Assembly (NCBI RefSeq): GCF_015277895.1
Contig: NZ_CP063815.1
Coordinates: 1,302,001-1,366,000, forward strand
Direction of reading: 5' to 3'
Origin: Microbacterium abyssi
GTDB lineage: Bacteria; Actinomycetota; Actinomycetes; Actinomycetales; Microbacteriaceae
Length of the DNA stretch: 64,000 nt
Position numbers and translations under genes: made by a program. This document shows positions 33,122 to 40,866 of the stretch, piece after piece. A model generated the notes under the pieces. That model searched no databases, was not told the DNA's origin, and saw only the letters and a list, made by a program, of their open reading frames with translations. Position 1 is the first letter of the stretch. Every line of letters starts with the position of its first letter.

Positions 33122-33572
33122 CGCTCCGCCGCACGTAGTTCCCGTCCTCGAGCCCCGCTTCGATCTCGAACCTGTTCCGCAGCGGATCGCGACCCGCCCA
33201 CAGGTACAGCACCGGCATCAGGAACCCATAGCGCAGCCACTGCGCCTTGTGAACTGACTCGTGCCGCAGCACCGCCTCACTCGGCGCAGCCTTGCCGGTC
33301 AGGTAGCATCCGCCGACGCAGACGCCGCCGCGGTTGAACGTCCACTTCGGCATGCCGCGGAAGATCCACAGGCCGTGCCGGCGCTCGACCGGGCCGGTGC
33401 TCCACAGCGAGCCCCAGACCCAGCCCACCGCCGTGCCCCATGCGTAGCCGACACGGCTGATCGGGGAGCGGAGCAGGAATGAGGGGATGCGCCGATCGAG
33501 ACGGCGACCGCGCGCGAGGGCCGCCTCGGCCGCCTGTCGCCAGTCTGTTGCGGCGCGAGATCGCTTCGTCAT
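33078..33572 (-). CDS. conserved protein with HExxH motif, function unknown
   Basis: A 164-residue protein. VLRHESVHKAQWLRYGFLMPVLYLWAGRDPLRNRFEIEAGLEDGNY has HESVH near residue 103, which fits the zinc-binding HExxH of metallopeptidase-like folds, with an E in FEIEAG as a possible third ligand. Upstream GLWIFRGMPKWTFNRGGVCVGGCYLTG is conserved-looking. No signal peptide or clear membrane anchor is apparent; two hydrophobic stretches (SRVGYAWGTAVGWVWGSLW) are near the N-terminus. The start ATG 33572 overlaps the stop of the arginase-like gene by ATGA, so the two are co-translated. The name Fe-S oxidoreductase sometimes given to relatives is not supported here. Confidence 0.6.
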   Translation of the reverse strand: MTKRSRAATDWRQAAEAALARGRRLDRRIPSFLLRSPISRVGYAWGTAVGWVWGSLWSTGPVERRHGLWIFRGMPKWTFNRGGVCVGGCYLTGKAAPSEAVLRHESVHKAQWLRYGFLMPVLYLWAGRDPLRNRFEIEAGLEDGNYVRRSVSSAPAADRNAPAR

Positions 33573-34366
33573 GCGACTGCGCCCACGAGCCGGAGGATCG
33601 CCCCGAGATCCTCCACGGCGTCCAGCGGCGTGCGGGGAGCGAAACCGGAGATCGTCGCGCCGGCGAGGGGCACACGCGCGCGCAGTGCGCGGATCGCTGC
33701 GGCCAGCGCCGCAGCGGACGCCCCGAACGGTGCGGCCGTGGAGACGCCTGCTATCTCGGACGGATCGAGCACGTCGACGTCGATGTGCACCCACGCGCGA
33801 GCGGCCCCCGACGCGATCACGGCGTCGGCCAGAGCCTCGGCGTCGTCGAGGTCCGTCACGGAGAGCTGAGTGAGGCGACCCACCGGTTCCTGCTCGGCAT
33901 CGTCGAGCACACGGGCGCCCACGACGATCACGCGCTCCGAGGGAAGTCCGGGGGAGAGCGCCAGTTGCGGCTCGCCCTCACCGAGGACGGCACGCAGCGC
34001 CATTCCGGAGAACGCGCCGGAGGGCGAGGTCTGGTCGGTGTGCAGATCGGCGTGCGCGTCGCACCAGACCACTGCGAGATCGTCGCGGTCGATGGTGTCG
34101 AGAGCGGCGACGGTCACGCTGCAGTCGCCCCCGATGATGACGGTGTCGGGCGTCATCGCCTCGGCGATCATCGCGCGGGAGCGCAGCAGCGAACTCAGTC
34201 GGTGCACGCCGGTGCCGAGGGACTCGCCGGCCTCCAGCGGGATGTCGAGCACCGTGGTGGCCTTGCGAGGGAGGTCGCCGGCGATCGCAGAGGCGCCGTC
34301 GACGAGGAGCATCGCGCGTGTGGAGGGTGAGCCCTGCCACTGGGGAACGACCAGGAATCGGGCCAT
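33569..34366 (-). CDS. arginase/agmatinase-fold protein with GGDCS variant
   Basis: A 265-residue ureohydrolase-fold protein. Motifs: TVIIGGDCSVTVAALDTI near residue 76, VVWCDAHADLHT near 100, and VHIDVDVLDPSEIAG near 194. The Asp and His ligands of the binuclear manganese site in DAHAD and DVD are intact, but the first ligand His in the usual GGDHS is Cys. Arginase activity is therefore doubtful; guanidino hydrolase of another type or a non-catalytic role is possible. The ribosome site GGAGGGTG lies 7 bases before the ATG. It is followed by, and coupled to, the HExxH gene. Confidence 0.78.
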   Translation of the reverse strand: MARFLVVPQWQGSPSTRAMLLVDGASAIAGDLPRKATTVLDIPLEAGESLGTGVHRLSSLLRSRAMIAEAMTPDTVIIGGDCSVTVAALDTIDRDDLAVVWCDAHADLHTDQTSPSGAFSGMALRAVLGEGEPQLALSPGLPSERVIVVGARVLDDAEQEPVGRLTQLSVTDLDDAEALADAVIASGAARAWVHIDVDVLDPSEIAGVSTAAPFGASAAALAAAIRALRARVPLAGATISGFAPRTPLDAVEDLGAILRLVGAVA

Positions 34367-34396
34367 CAGGGTTCACCCTCCATCAGCGCGGGAGTC

Positions 34397-35140
34397 TCAG
34401 GACTCGATCTGCGACTGCGACTGCGAAGAGCCGCCCGCTTTCAGCTCGGCGAGCCGGGCCTCGACCTCGGTCAGCTCGCCGAGGTCGTCGAGGCTCTCGA
34501 ACTGGGCGTCCAGGCTGGAAGCCGCGAGCTCCACCTTGCCCTGAGCGAGTGCCTCCTGGCGGCGGACTTTGTCCTCGAAGCGGCCGAGCTCGCTGGTCGG
34601 ATCGAGCACGTTGATCGACGAGACGGCATCCTGCACCTTGGTCTGGGCCTCGGCGACCTTGGCGCGGGCGAGCAGCTCGCTGCGCTTGGCCTTGAGTTCG
34701 CCGAGCTTCTCTTTCATGCCGTTCAAACCGCTCTTGAGCTTGTCCACGACCTCGGTCTGTGCGGCGATGGTCGGCTCAGCGGCCTTCGCCTCGCGCTCCT
34801 CGCTGATCTGACGCTGCAGGGCGATCTTGGCGAGGTTGTCGAACTTGTCCGCGTCCGCGGCGCTGCCGGCCGAGCGCAGTTCGTCGGCCTTGCGACTGGC
34901 GGCGAGAGCCTTGTTGCCCCAGTCCTTCGAGGCCTGGATGTCCTCTTCGTGGTCGCGCTCGAGCAGCCGCAGGTTGCCGATGGTCTCGGCGATGGCGGCT
35001 TCGGCGTCGGCGACGTTGTTGGTGTAGTCGCGGACGAGCTGGTCGATCATCTTCTGCGGGTCTTCGGCCTGGTCGATGAGGGAGTTGATGTTCGCCTTCA
35101 CCAGCGTCGAGATGCGGCTGAAGATGGACTGCTTGGCCAT
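34397..35140 (-). CDS. PspA/IM30 family protein
   Basis: A 247-residue coiled-coil protein. MAKQSIFSRISTLVKANINSLIDQAEDPQKMIDQLVRDY is the PspA/Vipp1 N-terminal membrane-contacting helix and first hairpin; heptad-rich helices follow to about residue 225, and the tail GGSSQSQSQIES is polar. The family forms ESCRT-III-like rods or rings on the membrane under envelope stress. The ribosome site GAAAGGAAAC precedes the ATG. It follows a TPM-domain gene by 56 bases on the same strand; this association suggests a membrane-stress unit. Confidence 0.92.
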   Translation of the reverse strand: MAKQSIFSRISTLVKANINSLIDQAEDPQKMIDQLVRDYTNNVADAEAAIAETIGNLRLLERDHEEDIQASKDWGNKALAASRKADELRSAGSAADADKFDNLAKIALQRQISEEREAKAAEPTIAAQTEVVDKLKSGLNGMKEKLGELKAKRSELLARAKVAEAQTKVQDAVSSINVLDPTSELGRFEDKVRRQEALAQGKVELAASSLDAQFESLDDLGELTEVEARLAELKAGGSSQSQSQIES

Positions 35141-35196
35141 GGTGTTTCCTTTCGATTGGAACGGAGTGTTTCGAGATCGTGAGAACGATGAGCGGA

Positions 35197-37218
35197 CTAG
35201 AACCGGCCCCCTCTGGACCGGCCGCCTCCGCGTGAGCTGCTGCGGGAACCACCGCCGAAGCTCGAGGGTCTGCTGGTGCGGCTGCTCCCGCTCGAGCGCC
35301 AGCCGCCGCCGGAGCTCCAGCCGCCGCCGCCACCGCCGCCGCCCCCGCTGCTGAACAGTCCGCCCAGGATGCCACCGAGGATGGCTCCGCCCAGATCGCT
35401 GCCGCGGCCTCCGCCGCCGGACCAGCCACCGCCCGACCAGCCGCCGGCGTTGAACGTGTCGACCTCGCTGCGCGCGTATGAGAGCGCCTCGGAGGCGAGG
35501 GTGTAGGCACGAGTCGCCCGCTCGGTGGCGAGTACCGGATCCGATGCCTGCGCGGCGACGGCCTCGGAATAGGCGGAGTTCGCCTCTGCGAGCCGCGTGC
35601 GCGCGGTGGCGCCCACCGCTCCGCGGCGAGTTGTGATGAAATCACCGGCCGTGGTGATCTGCGCCTGCGCCTGGGTGAGCCGCTGCTCCAGCATCCGCCG
35701 CGCGCGCTGGTCCTGCTCTGATGCCTGTCGGACCCGGCCGAGCGCTGCGTCGATCTCTGCGTTGGCCGAAGTGAGGTCGTCGAGCACCTGCTGCGGGTTC
35801 CGCGCAGCGGACCGGAGTGCGGTCTGCGCGGCGTCGATCTTGGACCTGGTTCTCGCCACGATCGGGGCCAGTTGCCCCTGCGCGTCGGCGAGCGCCCCGG
35901 CGGCCGCGACATCGGCTTCCAGGTCGGTGATCATCGACTGCGCCTCGCCCTCGACGGCGACGAGGTTCGTGCCCAGGGTGGTGACGGCATCCACGAGGTT
36001 CTCGCTCTGCTCGACGGCCTCTTCCGCTGTGCGGATGGAGAACGCGGCCTCGCCGTTGCGGCCGGCCGCGATGGAGGCTGCGGCCTCGGCGATCTCCGTG
36101 TCGGCGAGAGAGAGGCGCTGCTGCGCCTGGGCGGGGTTGTCCGCGACCGGTGCGAGCGTCGCCTGGGCGTACGTCTGCTCCAGCGTCGCGAGAGCGGGGG
36201 CTGCGGTGGCGGCCGTCTGCTCGGCCGTCGCGCGCCGCGCCTTGATGCGCTCAAGAGCCTGCGGCGCCTCGGCTTCGAGCTTGCGCAGCTCTTCGAAGGC
36301 CTCGATGTTGTCGTTGAGCAGGTCGTCGGCCTCGTCGCACAACTGGATGATGCGGATATGCCACGCGCGTCGCTGCTGTGCGGAGTCGGGAATCTCGTCG
36401 TCGATCTGCTGCTTCACGGCGAACGCCTCGGCAACCTTCCCCTTCGCCGCCTCGACGACGTCCGCGAACGCCGCGGTCGAATCGTCGCCGTACTGCGCCA
36501 CAGCGAAACCGAGTTCCTGCCGGCTGGACGTGATCGCGTCGTCCGCCTGCACGAGGGCGCTGCCGGCCTGCTTCTCCAGGTCTTCGTCGCTGATGGCGGC
36601 GAACGGATCCTCCGGGTCGGGGATCGCCGACGGCGATGACTGCTGCTTCTTCTTGCGGGAGCGCACGATCAGCACGATGACGAGGATCGCGGCAGCGACG
36701 ATGACGAGGGCGAGGATCAGCCAGATGAAGCCGGCGCCATCGGAGGCGGACTGCCCGGGGAAGGCGCCGGCCGCGGCGAAGACCGCCCCGCTCCAGTCGC
36801 TCGCCCGCAGCTCGTCTTCCATCGCCTGCACGATGCGATCGATCTCGGCATCGTCAAGCGGTCCGTTCGCGTCTGCGGAGACCGCGTACTGACCGGCGTC
36901 CACAGCGACGGCGACGAGGTACTGGTCGGCGCCGAGTCCGTTCTCCACCGCGGTCCGGTCCGTCCACTCGACGCTGTCGGAAGGATCTGTGAACTCGTCG
37001 ACGAACACGACGTAGAGGTCCCCGCCGTCCGCTTGCGCCAACTGGGAGAGTCTCGCATTCGCGGCCTCGATCTCGCCCGAAGACAGCACTCCCGCGTCGT
37101 CGGTGACGAATCCCGAATCGAGCGTCACCGGCGGTGTGGCGACGGCGCCGGAGACGGCCGCAGCCGACACGAACATCGCCGCGATCAACCCCAGCATGAT
37201 CGTCAACCGAGTTCGCAT
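35197..37218 (-). CDS. TPM-domain membrane protein with Gly/Ser/Arg-rich tail
   Basis: A 673-residue protein. It has a signal peptide MRTRLTIMLGLIAAMFVSAAAVSGA and an extracytoplasmic TPM domain (about 30-150, VTDDAGVLSSGEIEAANARLSQLAQADGGDLYVVFVDEF). A transmembrane helix GFIWLILALVIVAAAILVIVLIV near 170 is followed by a basic stop-transfer RSRKKKQ. A long cytoplasmic helical region (about 200-590) leads to a tail of about 85 residues of Gly/Ser/Arg repeats (GGWSGGGWSGGGG, GGGSRSSSRGGGRS). The TPM fold is linked to photosystem repair or phosphatase activity in plants and is of unclear role in bacteria. Neighbour PspA suggests envelope maintenance. ATG with GAGGGAG site. Confidence 0.85.
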   Translation of the reverse strand: MRTRLTIMLGLIAAMFVSAAAVSGAVATPPVTLDSGFVTDDAGVLSSGEIEAANARLSQLAQADGGDLYVVFVDEFTDPSDSVEWTDRTAVENGLGADQYLVAVAVDAGQYAVSADANGPLDDAEIDRIVQAMEDELRASDWSGAVFAAAGAFPGQSASDGAGFIWLILALVIVAAAILVIVLIVRSRKKKQQSSPSAIPDPEDPFAAISDEDLEKQAGSALVQADDAITSSRQELGFAVAQYGDDSTAAFADVVEAAKGKVAEAFAVKQQIDDEIPDSAQQRRAWHIRIIQLCDEADDLLNDNIEAFEELRKLEAEAPQALERIKARRATAEQTAATAAPALATLEQTYAQATLAPVADNPAQAQQRLSLADTEIAEAAASIAAGRNGEAAFSIRTAEEAVEQSENLVDAVTTLGTNLVAVEGEAQSMITDLEADVAAAGALADAQGQLAPIVARTRSKIDAAQTALRSAARNPQQVLDDLTSANAEIDAALGRVRQASEQDQRARRMLEQRLTQAQAQITTAGDFITTRRGAVGATARTRLAEANSAYSEAVAAQASDPVLATERATRAYTLASEALSYARSEVDTFNAGGWSGGGWSGGGGRGSDLGGAILGGILGGLFSSGGGGGGGGGWSSGGGWRSSGSSRTSRPSSFGGGSRSSSRGGGRSRGGRF
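35319..35350. repeat. CCG-repeat tract encoding poly-glycine
   Basis: A run of CCG and CCA triplets within the tail of the TPM-domain gene, encoding nine or so consecutive glycines. Tracts like this can expand or contract by slippage in steps of three without a frameshift. Confidence 0.6.
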
Positions 37219-37256
37219 TGCACTCCCTCCGCGGGATCGTTGGCCCTGGCGCTCCG

Positions 37257-37262
37257 AGTCTA
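37257..37262 (-). promoter_or_regulatory. -10 hexamer for the TPM-domain gene
   Basis: TAGACT on the minus strand, giving a leader of about 30-35 bases with the ribosome site GGAGGGAG before ATG 37218. Confidence 0.4.
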
Positions 37263-37337
37263 TTCACTGGCGGTGACAGACGATAGCGACTCTAGGGAAA
37301 CAGTCTGTGTCGCCACCGAGAAGGGCAAGGCGACGCA

Positions 37338-37343
37338 TACCCT
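37338..37343 (+). promoter_or_regulatory. -10 hexamer for the DUF3097 gene
   Basis: TACCCT, 7 bases before ATG 37351. The spacer TGGAGGC could serve as a short ribosome site. Confidence 0.45.
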
Positions 37344-37350
37344 TGGAGGC

Positions 37351-38208
37351 ATGGACGACATGTACGGGTCCGACGTGCTCGCGAAGGGGTGGCGCGACCG
37401 CGGCGCCAAGAAGGTTCTCGACGTGCCCGCCGAGCGCGATCTCGTCGTCGAGGTCGCCGGAGACGGTTACTGCGGAGCGGTCACCCGGGTGTACGGCGGA
37501 AACGTTGAACTCGAGGACCGCGTCGGCCGCAGACGCGTCTTTCCGCTCGGCGGCGGATTCCTGATCGATGGCGAACCCGTGCGGCTGACCGCGCCGGCCC
37601 CGGCGAAGCAGGCCGTCCGCCGCACGGCATCCGGATCCTTCGCCGTCGCCGACCAGCGGGCGCGCATCGCGCTGCCCAGCCGCATCCTCGTCGAGGGCAA
37701 GCACGATGCAGAACTCGTGGAGAAGGTCTGGGGTGCCGACCTGCGGGTCGAAGGCGTCGTCGTCGAGTTCCTGCAGGGCGTCGATCTGCTCGAGGAGCTG
37801 CTCGCGGCGGAGCCGCCGAGCGCGAAGCGGCGCTACGGAGTGCTCGTCGACCACCTCGTACCCGGATCGAAGGAGACCCGCATCGCCGAGGCGATCATGC
37901 GAGGCCCGCACGGCCGGCATCTGAAGATCGTCGGCCACCCGTTCGTCGATGTGTGGCAGTGCGTCAAGCCGCAGACGCTCGGCATCCGGCAGTGGCCGGA
38001 GATCCCCCGCGGCACGGACTGGAAGACCGGCATCTGCAAGGCCTTCGGCTGGCCGTACGAGTCGCAGGGCGACACCGGGCGCGCGTGGCAGTTCATCCTC
38101 AGCAAGGTCACCACCTACCGCGACCTCGAGCCCGCGCTGCTCGGCCGGGTCGAGGAGCTCATCGACTTCGTGACCGACCCTTCGACAGGCTCAGGGGCCG
38201 GCCACTGA
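37351..38208 (+). CDS. DUF3097 domain protein
   Basis: A 285-residue actinobacterial protein of unknown function. Family features: MYGSDVLAKGWRDRGAKKVLDVPAERDLVVE at the N-terminus, then a Toprim-like middle with ILVEGKHDAELVEKVWGADLRVEGVVVEFLQG (residues about 112-145), RYGVLVDHLVPGSKETRIAEAIM and HPFVDVWQCVKPQTLGI. The glutamate and DxD-like acids would fit a Toprim metal site, so a nucleic acid or nucleotide role is possible but unproven. The last residues, DPSTGSGAGH, are encoded by a repeat element that has extended or replaced the native C-terminus. Confidence 0.88.
   Translation: MDDMYGSDVLAKGWRDRGAKKVLDVPAERDLVVEVAGDGYCGAVTRVYGGNVELEDRVGRRRVFPLGGGFLIDGEPVRLTAPAPAKQAVRRTASGSFAVADQRARIALPSRILVEGKHDAELVEKVWGADLRVEGVVVEFLQGVDLLEELLAAEPPSAKRRYGVLVDHLVPGSKETRIAEAIMRGPHGRHLKIVGHPFVDVWQCVKPQTLGIRQWPEIPRGTDWKTGICKAFGWPYESQGDTGRAWQFILSKVTTYRDLEPALLGRVEELIDFVTDPSTGSGAGH
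38178..38196. repeat. short interspersed repeat CCCTTCGACAGGCTCAGGG
   Basis: The 19-base sequence with CCCT/AGGG ends matches, from memory, a repeat widespread between genes of Microbacteriaceae and other actinobacteria. Only one copy was seen in this window. Here it lies inside the end of the DUF3097 reading frame, 9 bases before the stop. Confidence 0.5.
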
Positions 38209-38219
38209 TGGCCGCCGGA

Positions 38220-38225
38220 TACTCT
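38220..38225 (+). promoter_or_regulatory. -10 hexamer, leaderless start for trmB
   Basis: TACTCT ends 6 bases before ATG 38232. Confidence 0.5.
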
Positions 38226-38231
38226 TGAGGT

Positions 38232-38957
38232 ATGCCTGAACCGCACACCTTCCGCGATGAACCGGTCTCCTTCGTACGCCGGAGCGGACGGATGTCGGAC
38301 GCTCAGGAGCGTGCTTTCGCCGATCTGGCTCCGCATTTCCTGCTCGACGTGCCGCGCGACGTCGCGTGGACGAGCGTGCACCCCGAGGCGCGCATGCATC
38401 CCGCCGCCGAGTACGGCCGTGAGGCGCCGCTGATCGTCGAGATCGGCTCCGGTCAGGGGCACGCCATCGTGTCGGCGGCATCCTCTCGCCCTGACGACGA
38501 CTTCCTCGCCGTCGAGGTGTTCCGGGCTGGGCTCGCTCGCACCATGCTCGACGCAGACAAGGCCGGCGTCCGCAATCTGCGTCTGGTGGAGGCGAACGCA
38601 CCGGAGGTCCTGTCGACGTACCTTCCCGAGGGGGCGGCGACCGAGGTCTGGATCTTCTTCTCCGACCCGTGGCACAAGAAGCGGCACACGAAACGGCGCC
38701 TCATCCGGCCGGGATTCGGAGCCGCGGCCGCGCGCGCCCTCGCCGACGGCGGGCTGCTGCGCCTGGCCACGGACTGGGAGGACTACGCGCTGCAGATGCG
38801 GGAGGTCCTCGACGCCGAGGACGAGTTCCAGCGCGCCTTCGAGGGGGAGTGGGCTGAGAGATTCGAAGGTCGCGTGATGACCGCGTTCGAGCGCAAGGGC
38901 ATCGCCAAGGGCCGCGAGATCCGCGATCTGGTGTACCGGCGGAAGCCTCGGGCGTGA
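38232..38957 (+). CDS. trmB: tRNA (guanine-46-N7)-methyltransferase
   Basis: Methylates G46 in the tRNA variable loop with SAM. It has 241 residues. SAM motif LIVEIGSGQGHAIVSAA is near residue 70; EVWIFFSDPWHKKRHTKRRLIRPGF near 140 is the TrmB hallmark, with Asp in FFSDPW; the C-terminus REIRDLVYRRKPRA contains the tRNA-binding tail. GTGA overlap with the next gene couples it to a membrane protease-like protein, which is probably incidental. Confidence 0.95.
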   Translation: MPEPHTFRDEPVSFVRRSGRMSDAQERAFADLAPHFLLDVPRDVAWTSVHPEARMHPAAEYGREAPLIVEIGSGQGHAIVSAASSRPDDDFLAVEVFRAGLARTMLDADKAGVRNLRLVEANAPEVLSTYLPEGAATEVWIFFSDPWHKKRHTKRRLIRPGFGAAAARALADGGLLRLATDWEDYALQMREVLDAEDEFQRAFEGEWAERFEGRVMTAFERKGIAKGREIRDLVYRRKPRA

Positions 38958-39835
38958 CAGCCGGCGCAGTCCGCTGGGCGCCGGGTCTCGCGCCTGCGCT
39001 GCTGGTCTGCCTCGCCGCTCCCGCGTTCTTCGTCGCCGAGTGGACGTTGCTCGGCTGGGTGCTCCTCGCGGCCGGCGTCGCGGTCGCCTGGCTGATCGAG
39101 TCGCGGCAGCCGGCGAATCGGCTCGCGGTCCGCTCCGGCGCCCGCCTGGAGACAGCCCGGGACGTCACGGCATCCACTCCTTCGCTCACCCGCGATCTCT
39201 CGCTCATCGCGATCGGGATGCTGATCGTCAGCGTGATCCCGCTGGCCGCTGAGCTCGACAACCTGGCGATGCTGCGGTTCACGCTCGCGCTCGGCGGTGC
39301 CGTCGTCGTGCCGTACCTGATCTCGCGGTTCGTCTACCGCGACCGGGCGATCGGCTTCCCGTGGCGCACGCACAGGCGTTGGGGACGGTTGCAATGGACC
39401 TGGCTGATCGCCGTGCTGGTGCTCGGCTGGCTGATCCTGCCGTTCTACTTCATCACCAGCGGCGTCTACCAGAACTGGCCGGTCGTCGATTCTCCCGAGC
39501 TGATCGCGCGCCTGTTCGTCGGTGTCGGCGCCGTCGGCATCTGGGACGAGTTGTTCTTCATCTGCACGGTGTTCGCGCTGCTGCGGCGGCACTTCCCTGA
39601 CGCGCTAGCGAACGTGCTGCAGGCGATCGTGTTCGTGTCGTTCCTGTGGGAGCTCGGGTACCGCGAGTGGGGGCCGGTGCTGACGATCCCGTTCGCGTTG
39701 CTGCAGGGGTACATCTTCCTGCGCACCCACTCGCTCGCCTACGTCGTGACCGTGCACCTGCTGTTCGACGCCGTCGTGTTCGCCGTGCTCGTGCACGCGC
39801 ACAATCCGGGGCTGCTGCCGATCTTCCTCGTGTGA
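38954..39835 (+). CDS. CPBP-type intramembrane protein
   Basis: A 293-residue polytopic protein with about eight helices. The abortive-infection/CAAX-protease-like signature appears as WDELFFICTVFALLRRHFP near residue 195 (Asp-Glu where the family has Glu-Glu, followed by Arg), FVSFLWELGYREWG as the second motif, and VVTVHLLFDAVVF with His as the third. A membrane protease activity similar to CPBP is plausible, but the first acidic residue is changed, so this may be a variant. It starts at GTG 38954, overlapping the trmB stop. Confidence 0.75.
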   Translation: MTAGAVRWAPGLAPALLVCLAAPAFFVAEWTLLGWVLLAAGVAVAWLIESRQPANRLAVRSGARLETARDVTASTPSLTRDLSLIAIGMLIVSVIPLAAELDNLAMLRFTLALGGAVVVPYLISRFVYRDRAIGFPWRTHRRWGRLQWTWLIAVLVLGWLILPFYFITSGVYQNWPVVDSPELIARLFVGVGAVGIWDELFFICTVFALLRRHFPDALANVLQAIVFVSFLWELGYREWGPVLTIPFALLQGYIFLRTHSLAYVVTVHLLFDAVVFAVLVHAHNPGLLPIFLV

Positions 39836-39863
39836 CGCGCCGACTCTGGTGGAGAATCTAGGA

Positions 39864-40256
39864 ATGCTGATCCTCGGTCTCGTCCTCGCCGCCGCCGCTG
39901 CGGCGTTCCACGTGTTCATCTTCGCGCTCGAGTCGCTGCGGTGGACCGAGCCCGAGACGCGGAGGATCTTCGGCGTCGCCAGCGAGGCGGATGCCGAGAC
40001 GACGAAGCCGCTGGCGTTCAACCAGGGGTTCTACAACCTGTTCCTCGCGCTTGCGACACTGCTCGGCATCGTCCTGTGGATCTCGGGGCTGGCGACCGTC
40101 GGACTGACGCTCGTGTTCGCCGGCACGGGGATGATGCTCGCGGCCGCACTGGTGCTGCTGCTGTCGAACCCGAAGATGGCGAAGTCCGCGGCCATGCAGG
40201 GCGGATTGCCGCTCCTGGCGATCGCGATCACGGCCGTCGCCGTCGGGATCAGCTGA
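39864..40256 (+). CDS. DUF1304 family small membrane protein
   Basis: A 130-residue protein with four helices. The first is MLILGLVLAAAAAAFHVFIFALESLRW; family residues follow in AFNQGFYNLFLALATLLGIVLW and FAGTGMMLAAALVLLLS. The function is unknown. ATG 39864 is chosen because the first helix then starts at residue 1, and GGTGGAG lies 9 bases upstream; a GTG at 39849 would add five residues. It overlaps the convergent GyrI-like gene by 8 bases. Confidence 0.85.
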   Translation: MLILGLVLAAAAAAFHVFIFALESLRWTEPETRRIFGVASEADAETTKPLAFNQGFYNLFLALATLLGIVLWISGLATVGLTLVFAGTGMMLAAALVLLLSNPKMAKSAAMQGGLPLLAIAITAVAVGIS

Positions 40257-40866
40257 TTGGTTCGACCGGCTGCCGCAGGAGCGTGCGGCGCTTGGCGGGG
40301 TCACCCGTGCGCGGATCGCTGAAGTAGATCTCGTGGTGCGTGCCCGACATGCGCATGCCGTGCTCCGGGATGAACTCGTCATGCATCCGTGCGAGCACCG
40401 GCGCCTCATCGTCGTACGTGCCGACGTGCAGCGTCTGCGCGCACAGACCCTCGTGAAGCGTCTCGAGGCGCACCTCATCCACCCGTGCTGACGGATTCTT
40501 CGCGGAGGTCTTGGCGACGGCATCCGCGAACATCGCCTCATCGATCCAGTCGGGCTGCATGATCATCAGCGTCCAGTGCCACCGCGACTTGTCGCGCGAC
40601 GTGGTGAACGAGGCGTGGTCTTCGGCCCACCAGAGCCCTTCGAGGGGCATGACGACGTAGTCGCGCCCGAGGCCCTTGCTGGCGAACTTGAGCGTGTAGG
40701 CGAGCGGATAGAGCGCCTCGACGGCGGAGGCGAACTCGGGGGAGTCGTTCGGGTCGCCGTGGCCGTCGATCATGAGATAGCCGAGCGCGGGCACCTCGAC
40801 GAGAGCGAACCGGCCCTTGCGAGCGCGGTACGCGTCGAGCGTCTTCTTGAAATCGACCTTCGTCAT
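40249..40866 (-). CDS. GyrI-like small-molecule-binding domain protein
   Basis: A 205-residue stand-alone GyrI-like (SOUL/BmrR effector-type) domain protein. ALVEVPALGYLMIDGHGDPNDSPEFASAVEALYPLAYTLKF is the family N-terminus, PLEGLWWAEDHASF the ligand-pocket segment, and HVGTYDDEAPVLARMHDEFIPEHG the C-terminal repeat unit. The domain binds cationic or hydrophobic compounds, and some members hydrolyse cyclopropanoid toxins. There is no DNA-binding domain, so it is not a regulator on its own. Its start overlaps the serine hydrolase gene by ATGA. Confidence 0.85.
   Translation of the reverse strand: MTKVDFKKTLDAYRARKGRFALVEVPALGYLMIDGHGDPNDSPEFASAVEALYPLAYTLKFASKGLGRDYVVMPLEGLWWAEDHASFTTSRDKSRWHWTLMIMQPDWIDEAMFADAVAKTSAKNPSARVDEVRLETLHEGLCAQTLHVGTYDDEAPVLARMHDEFIPEHGMRMSGTHHEIYFSDPRTGDPAKRRTLLRQPVEPIS

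Noticed and set aside
33078..33572. Fe-S oxidoreductase name for the HExxH protein
   Set aside because: Only one pair of cysteines (CVGGC) is present, with no cluster motif, whereas HESVH is clear.
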